A DNA stretch of 64,000 nucleotides from Martinezella tropici (lineage in GTDB: Bacteria; Pseudomonadota; Alphaproteobacteria; Rhizobiales; Rhizobiaceae). Every line of letters begins with the position of its first letter. Positions within the stretch are counted from its first letter, which is position 1. Made by a program: the position numbers and the translations under genes. This document shows, piece by piece, positions 34,898 to 41,707 of the stretch. Location of the stretch: contig JUHI01000026.1 of NCBI GenBank assembly GCA_000799755.1, forward strand, positions 1 through 64,000. The letters are read 5' to 3'. The notes beneath the pieces are model-generated. The model searched no databases and had not been told where the DNA came from. It saw only the letters and a list, made by a program, of their open reading frames with translations.

Positions 34898-35063
34898 GTC
34901 TTGTTTGGGGAAGTCGCGGCAGCGTCCGCTTAACCGGCCCGAAAGGCCGGGCGGGTCTCGACCCGCACCACAGGGAGAGGGGAGTTTGAGGGGAGAGGCG
35001 GCAAGTCTTTCTCCTCAAAACCGTGCGCAGGCTCGATGCCTGCAAGCGGTCAAGCCAACGCAA

Positions 35064-35101
35064 AAGACGAAAGGCGAGAGGCGGCTCCGCCGCCTCTCGC
35101 C
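35064..35101 (-). terminator. Strong hairpin terminator after the 35110 gene
   Basis: A perfect 13-bp GC-rich stem (35073-35085 with 35089-35101) has a 3-base loop. On the minus strand it is followed by a T-rich tail (TTTCGTCTTTT). It lies just past the stop of the leftward gene at 35110-35592 and should end its transcript. Confidence 0.65.
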
Positions 35102-35109
35102 CTGCAACC

Positions 35110-35592
35110 TCAATCGTAGACGACGCGCGCAACGCTGATGGCGATGCCGGTCTCGCGCGCAATATCACGGATGATCGTAGCGAGGGGACCGATCTCCGTA
35201 TCGCTCACAGAGACGGTCGTCGGATAGCTGATCTCGATGCCGTCGCAGTCTGCCGACAGTGCGTTATACCACTCGCCGCCGTCGACCCGATATTCGTGGG
35301 TGTCGAAATCGATCTCCAACTCATCCAGCAGGACAATCCTGCAGCGGGCGAGGATTTCTTCCGCACCTTGAAGCTCGCACGAGATCATGCCGTCTGGATC
35401 ATCTCCAGAAAGCAGCTCGCGCTGCAGATCCATGATGTGGCGCGTCGAGTCGATCGCTGCATCGAGACCGGCCAGCAGGCGGTCGTGGAGCGTCTTTGAG
35501 AATTCATCCTCGCAACCGATACGGTTTGCGCTCACGAGAAGCTTGAAGCCAGCGAGCTTGGCATAGAACATGAGAAAGTTGAAATCAGACAT
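35110..35592 (-). CDS. Unknown acidic plasmid backbone protein
   Basis: 160 residues from ATG 35592, which has an AGGAGG site 7 bases upstream. The sequence is soluble and acidic (GDDPDGMISCELQGAEEILARCRIVLLDELEIDFDTHEYRVDGGEWYNALSADCDGIEISYPTTVSVSDTEIGPLATIIRDIARE). I cannot assign a family. It stands alone with its own leader element upstream (35644-35762) and a strong terminator, which suggests a monocistronic gene of the plasmid backbone. Confidence 0.65.
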   Translation of the reverse strand: MSDFNFLMFYAKLAGFKLLVSANRIGCEDEFSKTLHDRLLAGLDAAIDSTRHIMDLQRELLSGDDPDGMISCELQGAEEILARCRIVLLDELEIDFDTHEYRVDGGEWYNALSADCDGIEISYPTTVSVSDTEIGPLATIIRDIARETGIAISVARVVYD

Positions 35593-35643
35593 AAGAAGCC
35601 TCCTTTTCGTTCTGACGAAAAGGCGCCCGCATTGGCGACCCAA

Positions 35644-35762
35644 GGGGTCAAGGATCGCGATTAGCGACCGCCAGCGGCGGCGAGCGGAGGAACCGATTTT
35701 TTCGTCGTGTCGCGTCAGCGGCGCGGCGGAAAAATTGGAGGGGCCGCGATGTCCTTGAGGCC
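35644..35762 (-). promoter_or_regulatory. Conserved leader/promoter element, copy A
   Basis: Upstream of the 35592 start and sharing a 16-bp block (GGGGTCAAGGATCGCG, 35644-35659) with copy B at 36678. On the minus strand this block reads ...CCTTGACCCC and offers a TTGACC -35 box about 55 bp from the ATG. Farther upstream, AT arms in a GC-rich setting form an inverted repeat (CCGATTTTTTC at 35693-35703 and GAAAAATTGG at 35729-35738). It could be a shared promoter with an upstream hairpin. Confidence 0.5.
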
Positions 35763-36093
35763 GCCGGGGCGAATGCGACAATAGGAAGTCAGAGAGAGAT
35801 AGACCACGGCGCCGGCAGGCGCCGTGACCGCTTGCCGAGCGCAGCCGGCCCTGCAGTCTTTCCGCTTCCCCTGACGCCCGACAATCGCGCTAGGGCGCGG
35901 CAACCGCGAGAGGGGCGTGACCCGAATGGGCGGAGACCGCCTGCGGACTCCGTGAGCGAAAGTGAATAGCACCGTCCGCCGCAAGCGGCTCGCCCGGGTC
36001 ATCCACCAATCATCATCGCCGTGAATCAATCAACACCGGCCGATTCAAATATGTCGTTGGACGCAAAGAGTTCCGTGTCCGATTCTGTGTTCC

Positions 36094-36363
36094 ATGATCG
36101 CGCAGCGCTACCAGCTCTATGTCGAACGCACGGACGCCAGGAAGAACATGGCGCGCTACTATGCGATGTCGATCGAGCACAACCTGTTCGGCGAAGCCTG
36201 TCTGATCCGCCGATGGGGCCGCATCGGTGCCAGAGGCCAAAGACTGATCCATCATTTCGAGACGGAAGAGGAAGCGGTTGGGCTCTTCCTCCAACTCCTG
36301 CGGCAGAAGCGGAGGCGCGGCTACGGCCCGAGATCACGTTTACCGCGAGAGGTGATTGCTTGA
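36094..36363 (+). CDS. WGR-domain protein
   Basis: 89 residues. The whole protein is a WGR domain: QLYVERTDARKNMARYYAMSIEHNLFGEACLIRRWGRIGARGQRLIHHFETEEEAVGLF, with the diagnostic RRWGRIG. The domain is found in DNA-damage and nucleic-acid-binding proteins such as PARPs and in small stand-alone bacterial proteins on mobile elements. A nucleic-acid-binding role is likely. No ribosome site is evident. Confidence 0.8.
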   Translation: MIAQRYQLYVERTDARKNMARYYAMSIEHNLFGEACLIRRWGRIGARGQRLIHHFETEEEAVGLFLQLLRQKRRRGYGPRSRLPREVIA

Positions 36364-36458
36364 TCGATGACGGATGGAGGGACGGCCAAGCGATGCTTCG
36401 GGCGTGACGCGCCGGTCGACCCGGCGCATCACACCAGGCGACATGGCAAAGGCCTCCC

Positions 36459-36623
36459 TCAGAAGGGTGGCTCGGCGTCGATTGCGCCTTCCTGCTCTGC
36501 GGTGATCACGGCCAGTTCGGCGCGTGCTAGCTCCAGCTCGGATTCGATTTCGCGGCGTTCGGCCGGGTCGATTGCTTCGCGCAGTTCGAGGCAAAGCTCT
36601 TCAATGTATTGTTCCAGAAGCAT
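36459..36623 (-). CDS. Small helical acidic protein (54 residues)
   Basis: A short frame from ATG 36623 with AAGGAG 6 bases upstream. It encodes MLLEQYIEELCLELREAID, continues with PAERREIESELELARAELAV, and ends ...DAEPPF. The peptide is almost entirely a charged, probably coiled-coil helix. The strong ribosome site and a leader element shared with the 35592 gene (copy B, 55 bp upstream) support it as real. The function is unknown. Confidence 0.65.
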   Translation of the reverse strand: MLLEQYIEELCLELREAIDPAERREIESELELARAELAVITAEQEGAIDAEPPF

Positions 36624-36677
36624 CGTCGTCTCCTTGACGTTTGTGAAAGACGACGCGCGCGGTCATGGGGGCGTGGC

Positions 36678-36795
36678 GGGGTCAAGGATCGCGCCAGCGA
36701 CCGGCGGAGCCGGCGAGTGGGGGAGCCGATTTTGTCGGAGCGCAGGGAACCGGAGCGGAGGCAAAATTGGGGGCACCGCTCGTCCTTGATGCCGT
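36678..36795 (-). promoter_or_regulatory. Conserved leader/promoter element, copy B
   Basis: The second copy of the element, at the same distance (about 55 bp) from the ATG at 36623. It keeps the 16-bp block (36678-36693) and the AT-armed inverted repeat (CCGATTTTGTC at 36726-36736 and GCAAAATTGG at 36761-36770), while the GC-rich sequence between has diverged. Confidence 0.5.
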
Positions 36796-37018
36796 CATGC
36801 ACCCATGACATCCTCGGACGGACTGAGCAGACATTTCCTCTCCGTATCGCACCCGAAACCGAAGGCGGGCTCGATGCCCGTCTTCGGGTCATCTGACCTG
36901 TCGCACGTGAATAACTGTGGAGATCCCGGAGTTTCCGGCCATTTGCAGCAGCGTGTCGATGACAGTTCCTGATGGCGATGGCAGGGATTCCGGGTCAAAC
37001 ACGATGCGGAGACATGAA

Positions 37019-37297
37019 ATGACCACCACCAATGAAATCGCCGACAAGATTGCAGGCGAGCACCGCCTTACAAAGGTTCAGGGAAAAGCCATCGTCGAGG
37101 CGGTCATCGCCTCGATCACCGCGGCGGCGGTGGCCGGCAACGAGACCTCCCTCCCCGGCTTCGGCAAGTTTAAAGTCAAAGAAACGCCGGAGCGCGAGGC
37201 TCGCAATCCCGCGACTGGCGCGACGATCAAGGTTGCCGCCGCGAAAAAACTGGCGTTCACGCCAGCCAAGGCTCTCAAGGATGCGCTGAACAAGTAA
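37019..37297 (+). CDS. hup: HU-family DNA-binding protein
   Basis: 92 residues from ATG 37019. This nucleoid protein bends DNA. The HU pattern is complete: KVQGKAIVEAVIASITAAAVAGNETSLPGFGKFKVKETPEREARNPATGATIKVAAAKKLAFTPAKALKDALN, with the GFGxF and RxxRNPxTG motifs of the DNA-embracing arm. Plasmid-coded HU may help replication or transfer. A bidirectional terminator follows 24 bp downstream. Confidence 0.92.
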   Translation: MTTTNEIADKIAGEHRLTKVQGKAIVEAVIASITAAAVAGNETSLPGFGKFKVKETPEREARNPATGATIKVAAAKKLAFTPAKALKDALNK

Positions 37298-37312
37298 TCT
37301 TGCCAGACAAGC

Positions 37313-37341
37313 AAAAAAATAGTCCGGCGCCGTGCCGGGCT
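37313..37341. terminator. Bidirectional hairpin terminator
   Basis: AGTCCGGC and GCCGGGCT (37321-37328 and 37334-37341) pair around GCCGT. On the minus strand the stem is followed by seven T residues, which makes a strong terminator for the gene at 37362-37694. On the plus strand it follows the HU gene with a weaker T tail. Confidence 0.72.
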
Positions 37342-37361
37342 ATTTCCGTTCTGAATTTGCA

Positions 37362-37694
37362 TCAGCGCGCGGACGTCCGCTCAAGGAGATCCTGGATGAT
37401 CGTGTCGCTGACCGCGTGATGCGCTTCGCGGGCATGGTCGTCCAGCAGCTTGTGAAGAATGCCGGACGCCAAGGGTATGAAGTCGAAACCGCGTGCGATT
37501 GCCGCGGTCCTCAGTTGCGACAGTGTTTCGAACTCCCGGAACTCCCTGCCCAGCCAGAGTTCAAGATCCTCGCCATCCGCGTCCGGAAATGCTTGGAGGA
37601 AGAACGTCTGAAGCGGGCGGTCGTAGCCGATAGTGGCATCCGGGTCAGCGTGGCGGGATGCGGTTCGGGTGACAGTGATCGTGTAGCGGCTCAT
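37362..37694 (-). CDS. Unknown plasmid backbone protein
   Basis: 110 residues from ATG 37694 with an AGGAGG site. It begins MSRYTITVTRTASRHADPDATIGYDRPLQTFFLQAF and contains the acidic stretch GEDLELWLGREFREFETL. It is soluble, with no signal peptide, and recognisable only as a protein typical of this backbone cluster. It lies downstream of the DUF736 gene on the same strand (56 bp). Confidence 0.62.
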   Translation of the reverse strand: MSRYTITVTRTASRHADPDATIGYDRPLQTFFLQAFPDADGEDLELWLGREFREFETLSQLRTAAIARGFDFIPLASGILHKLLDDHAREAHHAVSDTIIQDLLERTSAR

Positions 37695-37750
37695 GGCGGC
37701 CTCCTTTGGAATGAGGACGCCGGCCCCGATTTCGGGGCCGGCGGTCCGGT

Positions 37751-38074
37751 TCAGGCCGGGCTGTTCCAGAGGATGACCTTCTTGCCGGGCTCGCCACCGG
37801 GGGCGGGGGCGACGTTGCCGAAGATCACGCCGATTTCGGGTGCTTCGAGCTTCGTAGAGATGTACTCCTCGCCGGTCTGGCGGGAGATGCGGTTCCAGCC
37901 TGCGCCGATCTCGAAGCCGGTCTTGCGGTGGATGATGCGGTAGTCCGGGGCTTCCTCGCTCGCCTTGTTGGCGTTCGGGACGAGGGCGATCGGGGCGTTG
38001 ACGCGGATGGTGGCGAAGATGCCTTCGAGTGTGCCGTCGGTCTTTTCGGTGAGGGTTGCGATCGTGGTAGCCAT
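37751..38074 (-). CDS. DUF736 family protein
   Basis: 107 residues with a GGAGA site. The sequence (MATTIATLTEKTDGTLEGIFATIRVNAPIALVPNANKASEEAPDYRIIHRKTGFEIGAGWNRISRQTGEEYISTKLEAPEI...FGN) is the DUF736 pattern: a beta-rich small protein with the GWxRxSxxTGxxYISxKLxxP core. It is widespread on alphaproteobacterial plasmids and elements; its function is unknown, though the sequence hints at single-strand or nucleic-acid binding. Confidence 0.82.
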   Translation of the reverse strand: MATTIATLTEKTDGTLEGIFATIRVNAPIALVPNANKASEEAPDYRIIHRKTGFEIGAGWNRISRQTGEEYISTKLEAPEIGVIFGNVAPAPGGEPGKKVILWNSPA

Positions 38075-38653
38075 GGTGGTGTCTCCTTCGTTGCATCGGG
38101 ACCATTCCCGATGGCGCCCGAAGAAGGGGCCGCGCCGCAGGCGTCACCGGAGCGCAGCGCAGGGGAACCCCTTGCGGGTTGACGCTGGTCGCGGCCGGTC
38201 CCTTAGAAAGGCGACATGAAGAACGGGAATGGTCTCTGAGTGCGACGTCGGCGGGAGTCCTGTCGTGGCGACCGGTTTGCGGCCCGCCGGACGTGCAGCG
38301 CTCGTGTCGGGCATTGCCGGCGTTCAGGTCAATGCACTCTCGCTGTCAATGGGCTGAACTAGATGCGTCTGATCCGCCCGACCTAGCCTATCGCCGTCTG
38401 CACAGACCGCTTCGGTCAACGCTGCATTCGAATTGCCATCCACCCTGACGGGACTTCAGTTGCACTGAAGCTCTTGTGGGTGACCGGGCATGATTTCGGG
38501 GCGTTGCTCCGGCGTCCGGTGATGGAGAGGTGCCAAGATCGGTCGAGAACGGCCGGCAGCCTGCCAGCCGACGCTGCCAGGGTCGGCATTGAGCATCGAC
38601 GGCGCGCCAGCGATACCCAACGGCGGAAGACACACCCGGGATGCCGGCACGCC
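38075..38653. other. GC-rich intergenic region
   Basis: About 580 bp. The part next to the DUF736 gene (38100-38200) is GC-rich and probably its leader. The remainder, up to the toxin-like gene, shows only weak overlapping frames and no motif I can assign. It may include decayed sequence. Confidence 0.4.
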
Positions 38654-39073
38654 TCAATCGAGGCGGTTGACTCGGCCGGATCGGCTCCGCGCCTCAGCGA
38701 ACATGCCGGCAATCTTCACCATGAAGGACTTGCTGAAGCGGCCGAGGATGTCCTGATCGGGCTCGATGTACCAGGAGCGCTCGACGATATCGTAGTTGTA
38801 CTCGTCGACCATGATCCAGCTCTGCTTCAAGTCGCCAAGGCCGGCGCGCTTGCGCTCGATATCAGGGATTTCGAGAGCGCTCCGGCCTGCCTGCGGCGGC
38901 TGGGTGGTGATGGCCAGAAGCGCCAGATGCGTGTTTCCGTCGCTAGTGCCACGGATCGCGATGACGACGCAGACCGGGCGCTGCTTGCGCCCCTCGGTCT
39001 CGCCGCGCTGCTGCTGCCATGCCCAGAGATAGGGATAGGAGATGACCTCACCGGGGCGGAATTCACGGCTCAT
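38654..39073 (-). CDS. Probable toxin of a type II pair (PemK/MazF-like)
   Basis: 139 residues from ATG 39073, starting inside the end of the antitoxin gene. The N terminus MSREFRPGEVISYPYLWAWQQQRGETEGRKQRPVCVVIA resembles the PemK/MazF opening (PGDVVxVxF...GxKxRPxxVL), a small barrel ribonuclease. The downstream part contains LALLAITTQPPQAGRSALEIPDIERKRAGL, where these proteins keep the strand before the catalytic region. The gene order antitoxin then toxin and the overlap support the assignment. The exact toxin class is uncertain. Confidence 0.55.
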   Translation of the reverse strand: MSREFRPGEVISYPYLWAWQQQRGETEGRKQRPVCVVIAIRGTSDGNTHLALLAITTQPPQAGRSALEIPDIERKRAGLGDLKQSWIMVDEYNYDIVERSWYIEPDQDILGRFSKSFMVKIAGMFAEARSRSGRVNRLD

Positions 39074-39323
39074 CGTCGTAGCCTTCGCCGCGCGCCAACC
39101 GATCGAGCGCCTCGTCGAACAGTGCGACATGCTCGTTGGGCATTTCAGAGATATGATAGGCACGGCGCGGATCGCCACCGGTGCGCATGCGCTCATAATG
39201 CTCGTAGCTCATCAGCACAAAACGCGGCTTGTTGTGACGGGTGAGAACGACCGGCTCGCGGCTTGCCGCATCGGTGACGTCGCCGACTTGTTTGTTGAGA
39301 TCGCCTGTCGTGAACTGCTTCAT
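39063..39323 (-). CDS. Phd/YefM-type antitoxin
   Basis: 86 residues from ATG 39323, with GGAG 9 bases upstream; a longer frame to 39368 is possible. MKQFTTGDLNKQVGDVTDAASREPVVLTRHNKPRFVLMSYEHYERM is the Phd/YefM fold: DNA binding at the N terminus, toxin binding in the C-terminal tail. It would repress its own operon and neutralise the downstream toxin, aiding plasmid maintenance. Confidence 0.78.
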   Translation of the reverse strand: MKQFTTGDLNKQVGDVTDAASREPVVLTRHNKPRFVLMSYEHYERMRTGGDPRRAYHISEMPNEHVALFDEALDRLARGEGYDDEP

Positions 39324-39386
39324 CGATATGGTCTCCGCTTCGGTTTCCATATACTCCATGTTTTCCATATTTTCAAGAAATGGCGC

Positions 39387-40328
39387 TCACGCGCCGTCTC
39401 CTGTCTTCTGCCAGACCGGGATACCAAGGCGACGTGCCTTGTCGGCGAGGTTGCCTGATATACCCGAGCCGGGAAACACGATGACGCCAGCCGGCATGAC
39501 GGAGAGCATGTCGTCGTTTCGCCGGAAGGGCGCGGCCTTGGCGTGTTTCGTCCAGTTCGGCTTGAAGGTGATCTGCGTCACCTTGCGGGCCTCGGCCCAG
39601 CAGGCGGCGATGCGCTCGGCGCCCTTCGGAGAGCCGCCGTGCAGCAGCACCATATCAGGGTGCTTGGCATGCGCCTGGTCGAGCTTCGCCCAGATCAGTT
39701 CGTGGTCGTTATAGTCCATACCGCCAGAAAACGCGATCTTGGTGCCGGCCGGGATCAGCACCTCGGTCTCGGCGCGGCGACGGGCGGACAGGAAATCTCT
39801 GCTATCGATCATCGCCGCCGTCATGTTGGCGTGGTTGACCTTGGAGCCGGTGCGCGGACGCCAGGACGAACCGGTCTGTGCCTCGAACAGGTCGGCCGAA
39901 TAGTCGCGCATGAACTCGAACGCGTTACGGCGCTCCAAGAGCGTGATGCCTTCGGCAATGAGGCGTTCGAGTTCGACGCTCTTCACCTCCGAGCCGTCCT
40001 GCGCGCGCTGGCCGGTACGCTGCGCCTCCTCGTTGCGGTCGAGTTCGCGCTGGATGCGCTCGCCGGCGCGATGGAAGAGGTTGGGGATCGACCAGAACAG
40101 GTCTTCGAGATCGGGCTCCAGCCGGGTGTCGCCGAGCATTTCGGTGAAGCCGTCGAAGATCGCGGTGATGGCCGACTGGACTTGCGGCTCCTCCGGCAAT
40201 GGCCGTGGATCGGGCTCGTCCTGGAAGGGGCGATAGCCGAAGACCTGCATCTCATAGATGAAGCGGTCGGTGGGAGACGAAGCGTGGTGGGGCTCGAAGG
40301 TATCGTCGGGGTTAAGGATCAGGTTCAT
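39387..40328 (-). CDS. DUF2493 (SLOG-like nucleotide-binding) protein
   Basis: 313 residues. The C-terminal 140 residues carry the DUF2493/YspA-like Rossmann domain: KIAFSGGMDYNDHELIWAKLDQAHAKHPDMVLLHGGSPKGAERIAACWAEARKVTQITFKPNW, then GVIVFPGSGISGNLADKARRLGIPVW. Such domains bind nucleotide-type ligands and are related to DprA/SLOG proteins. The N-terminal 170 residues are acidic and helical. It is part of the conserved backbone run; its biochemical role is unknown. Confidence 0.78.
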   Translation of the reverse strand: MNLILNPDDTFEPHHASSPTDRFIYEMQVFGYRPFQDEPDPRPLPEEPQVQSAITAIFDGFTEMLGDTRLEPDLEDLFWSIPNLFHRAGERIQRELDRNEEAQRTGQRAQDGSEVKSVELERLIAEGITLLERRNAFEFMRDYSADLFEAQTGSSWRPRTGSKVNHANMTAAMIDSRDFLSARRRAETEVLIPAGTKIAFSGGMDYNDHELIWAKLDQAHAKHPDMVLLHGGSPKGAERIAACWAEARKVTQITFKPNWTKHAKAAPFRRNDDMLSVMPAGVIVFPGSGISGNLADKARRLGIPVWQKTGDGA

Positions 40329-40645
40329 GATGATCTCCGTTCGCTGGGCCGCGCCTCTCGCGGCCTGACGGCAACCCGGTCACGCGGGCCGAGGCCGGAA
40401 CCGCAAGCAAAGCGCAGCGGCCCAGCGAAGCGCCGGGCGGCGGAAGAAGGGTTTCTTGCTTCGCGAGGAATGCCGAGTCGCCCTGCGACCGGCAGGGGAA
40501 GAAACCCGACTGACCCGCTGAAGGCCCGGAGGCCCGCGTGGTAAGGGTCGCCTCTCGGCAGGCCCGCGGGCGCGCCCACCCAGGAGGCATCCTCGGACCG
40601 TGCTTCACCAAAGCCGCCGGCCCCGCCCACCGGCCCCTTCCGGCC
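40329..40645. other. GC-rich leader region with inverted repeat
   Basis: About 320 bp between the Toprim and DUF2493 genes, both leftward. It contains an inverted repeat with AT-rich arms (GGGTTTCTT at 40449-40457, AAGAAACCC at 40499-40507), similar in design to the leader elements near 35.7 and 36.7 kb. No gene is seen. Confidence 0.45.
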
Positions 40646-41695
40646 TCATGCGGGCAGATAAGCCATCGCGTCTTCCGGGGTGAGTTGAGCCCGCAGGCTG
40701 GCGGTCAGCCGGTCGGGACCCAGCCAGCGCAGATCCTCGTTGAAGTCGCCAAGTTCGGGCGACAGCACCAGCGGCAGGACCCCGCACTCCTGAGCCCGTC
40801 TGCTCAATCCCTCGATCCCATGCCGGCCCGCCGCATCAGCGTCGGCCGCGATATAGATGCGCAGGCATCCGGGCGGGAAGCGGAAGGCAGCGAGGTGATT
40901 GGCCGTGAGCGCCGCCGCCATCGGCATGCCGGGCAGCACATGCGAGAGCGACAGCATGGTTTCGAGGCCTTCGCCCGCCGCCAGGACCGGCACAGGCGCA
41001 TTTACCGGAAAGCGGAAGCGAACGCCATTGCCGAGCAGCCCGCCCAGCGCGCGGCGGGGATCGTCCAACTTGGCCTTGCCGACCCCATCCGGGTCGAGCC
41101 CCGAGGACAAATAGGTGCGGTGGACGCCGGTGATCGCTCCGGCGGCGTCCGTCACGGCTGCGACCAATGCCGGATAACTGGTCGTCCGGCCCGTCACGAG
41201 ATCGCGATAGTAGCAGGACGGGTGGAAACGGAGCGCGCCATGGGTGGATGCCCGCAGAATACCACGTTCACGCAGATAGGTGTCTGCGAGCGTACCCGCC
41301 AACGGCTGCGTCATTCGAAACAGCCGCCGTGCCCGTTCAGCCGTCGGCCGCTCGACCGGAGAGGCATCACCGCCGCGGGTCCTGCGGGCCGACACCGGTT
41401 CGGGGTGGGGCAGACTGAGAAAATGACGCGCCTCCTCGGCAACGTCGCGGAAATCGACGAGGCCACAGGTCTCGCGGACAAGATCGAGCAGATCGCCGAA
41501 CTGGCCGGTCGCCGCGTCCGTCCAGCGGCCGGCGCGCGGGCCGATCAGATGCACGTAAAGAGACCGGCCCTTGTTGTTGGCGACGTCGCCGACGAGCCAG
41601 TAATTGCCGGCCCGGCGGCCGGCGGAGAGATAGTGGCAGCAGACCGACTCGGCGTTTTGCGCGAGACGGTCCGCCAGATCGGAGGCGGAAAGCAT
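40646..41695 (-). CDS. Toprim-domain primase-like protein
   Basis: 349 residues. The N terminus (LADRLAQNAESVCCHYLSAGRRAGNYWLVGDVANNKGRSLYVHLIGPRAGRWTDAATGQFGDLLDLVRE) resembles the DNA-loading part of small phage and plasmid primases. The Toprim domain is in the second half: VLAAGEGLETMLSLSHVLPGMPMAAALTANHLAAFRFP, then LRIYIAADADAAGRHGIEGL, with the acidic E and DxD residues that hold the metal. It may prime replication or act in transfer. It lies 12 bp after the giant methyltransferase/helicase gene. Confidence 0.8.
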   Translation of the reverse strand: MLSASDLADRLAQNAESVCCHYLSAGRRAGNYWLVGDVANNKGRSLYVHLIGPRAGRWTDAATGQFGDLLDLVRETCGLVDFRDVAEEARHFLSLPHPEPVSARRTRGGDASPVERPTAERARRLFRMTQPLAGTLADTYLRERGILRASTHGALRFHPSCYYRDLVTGRTTSYPALVAAVTDAAGAITGVHRTYLSSGLDPDGVGKAKLDDPRRALGGLLGNGVRFRFPVNAPVPVLAAGEGLETMLSLSHVLPGMPMAAALTANHLAAFRFPPGCLRIYIAADADAAGRHGIEGLSRRAQECGVLPLVLSPELGDFNEDLRWLGPDRLTASLRAQLTPEDAMAYLPA

Positions 41696-41707
41696 GGCAG
41701 GCCTCCG

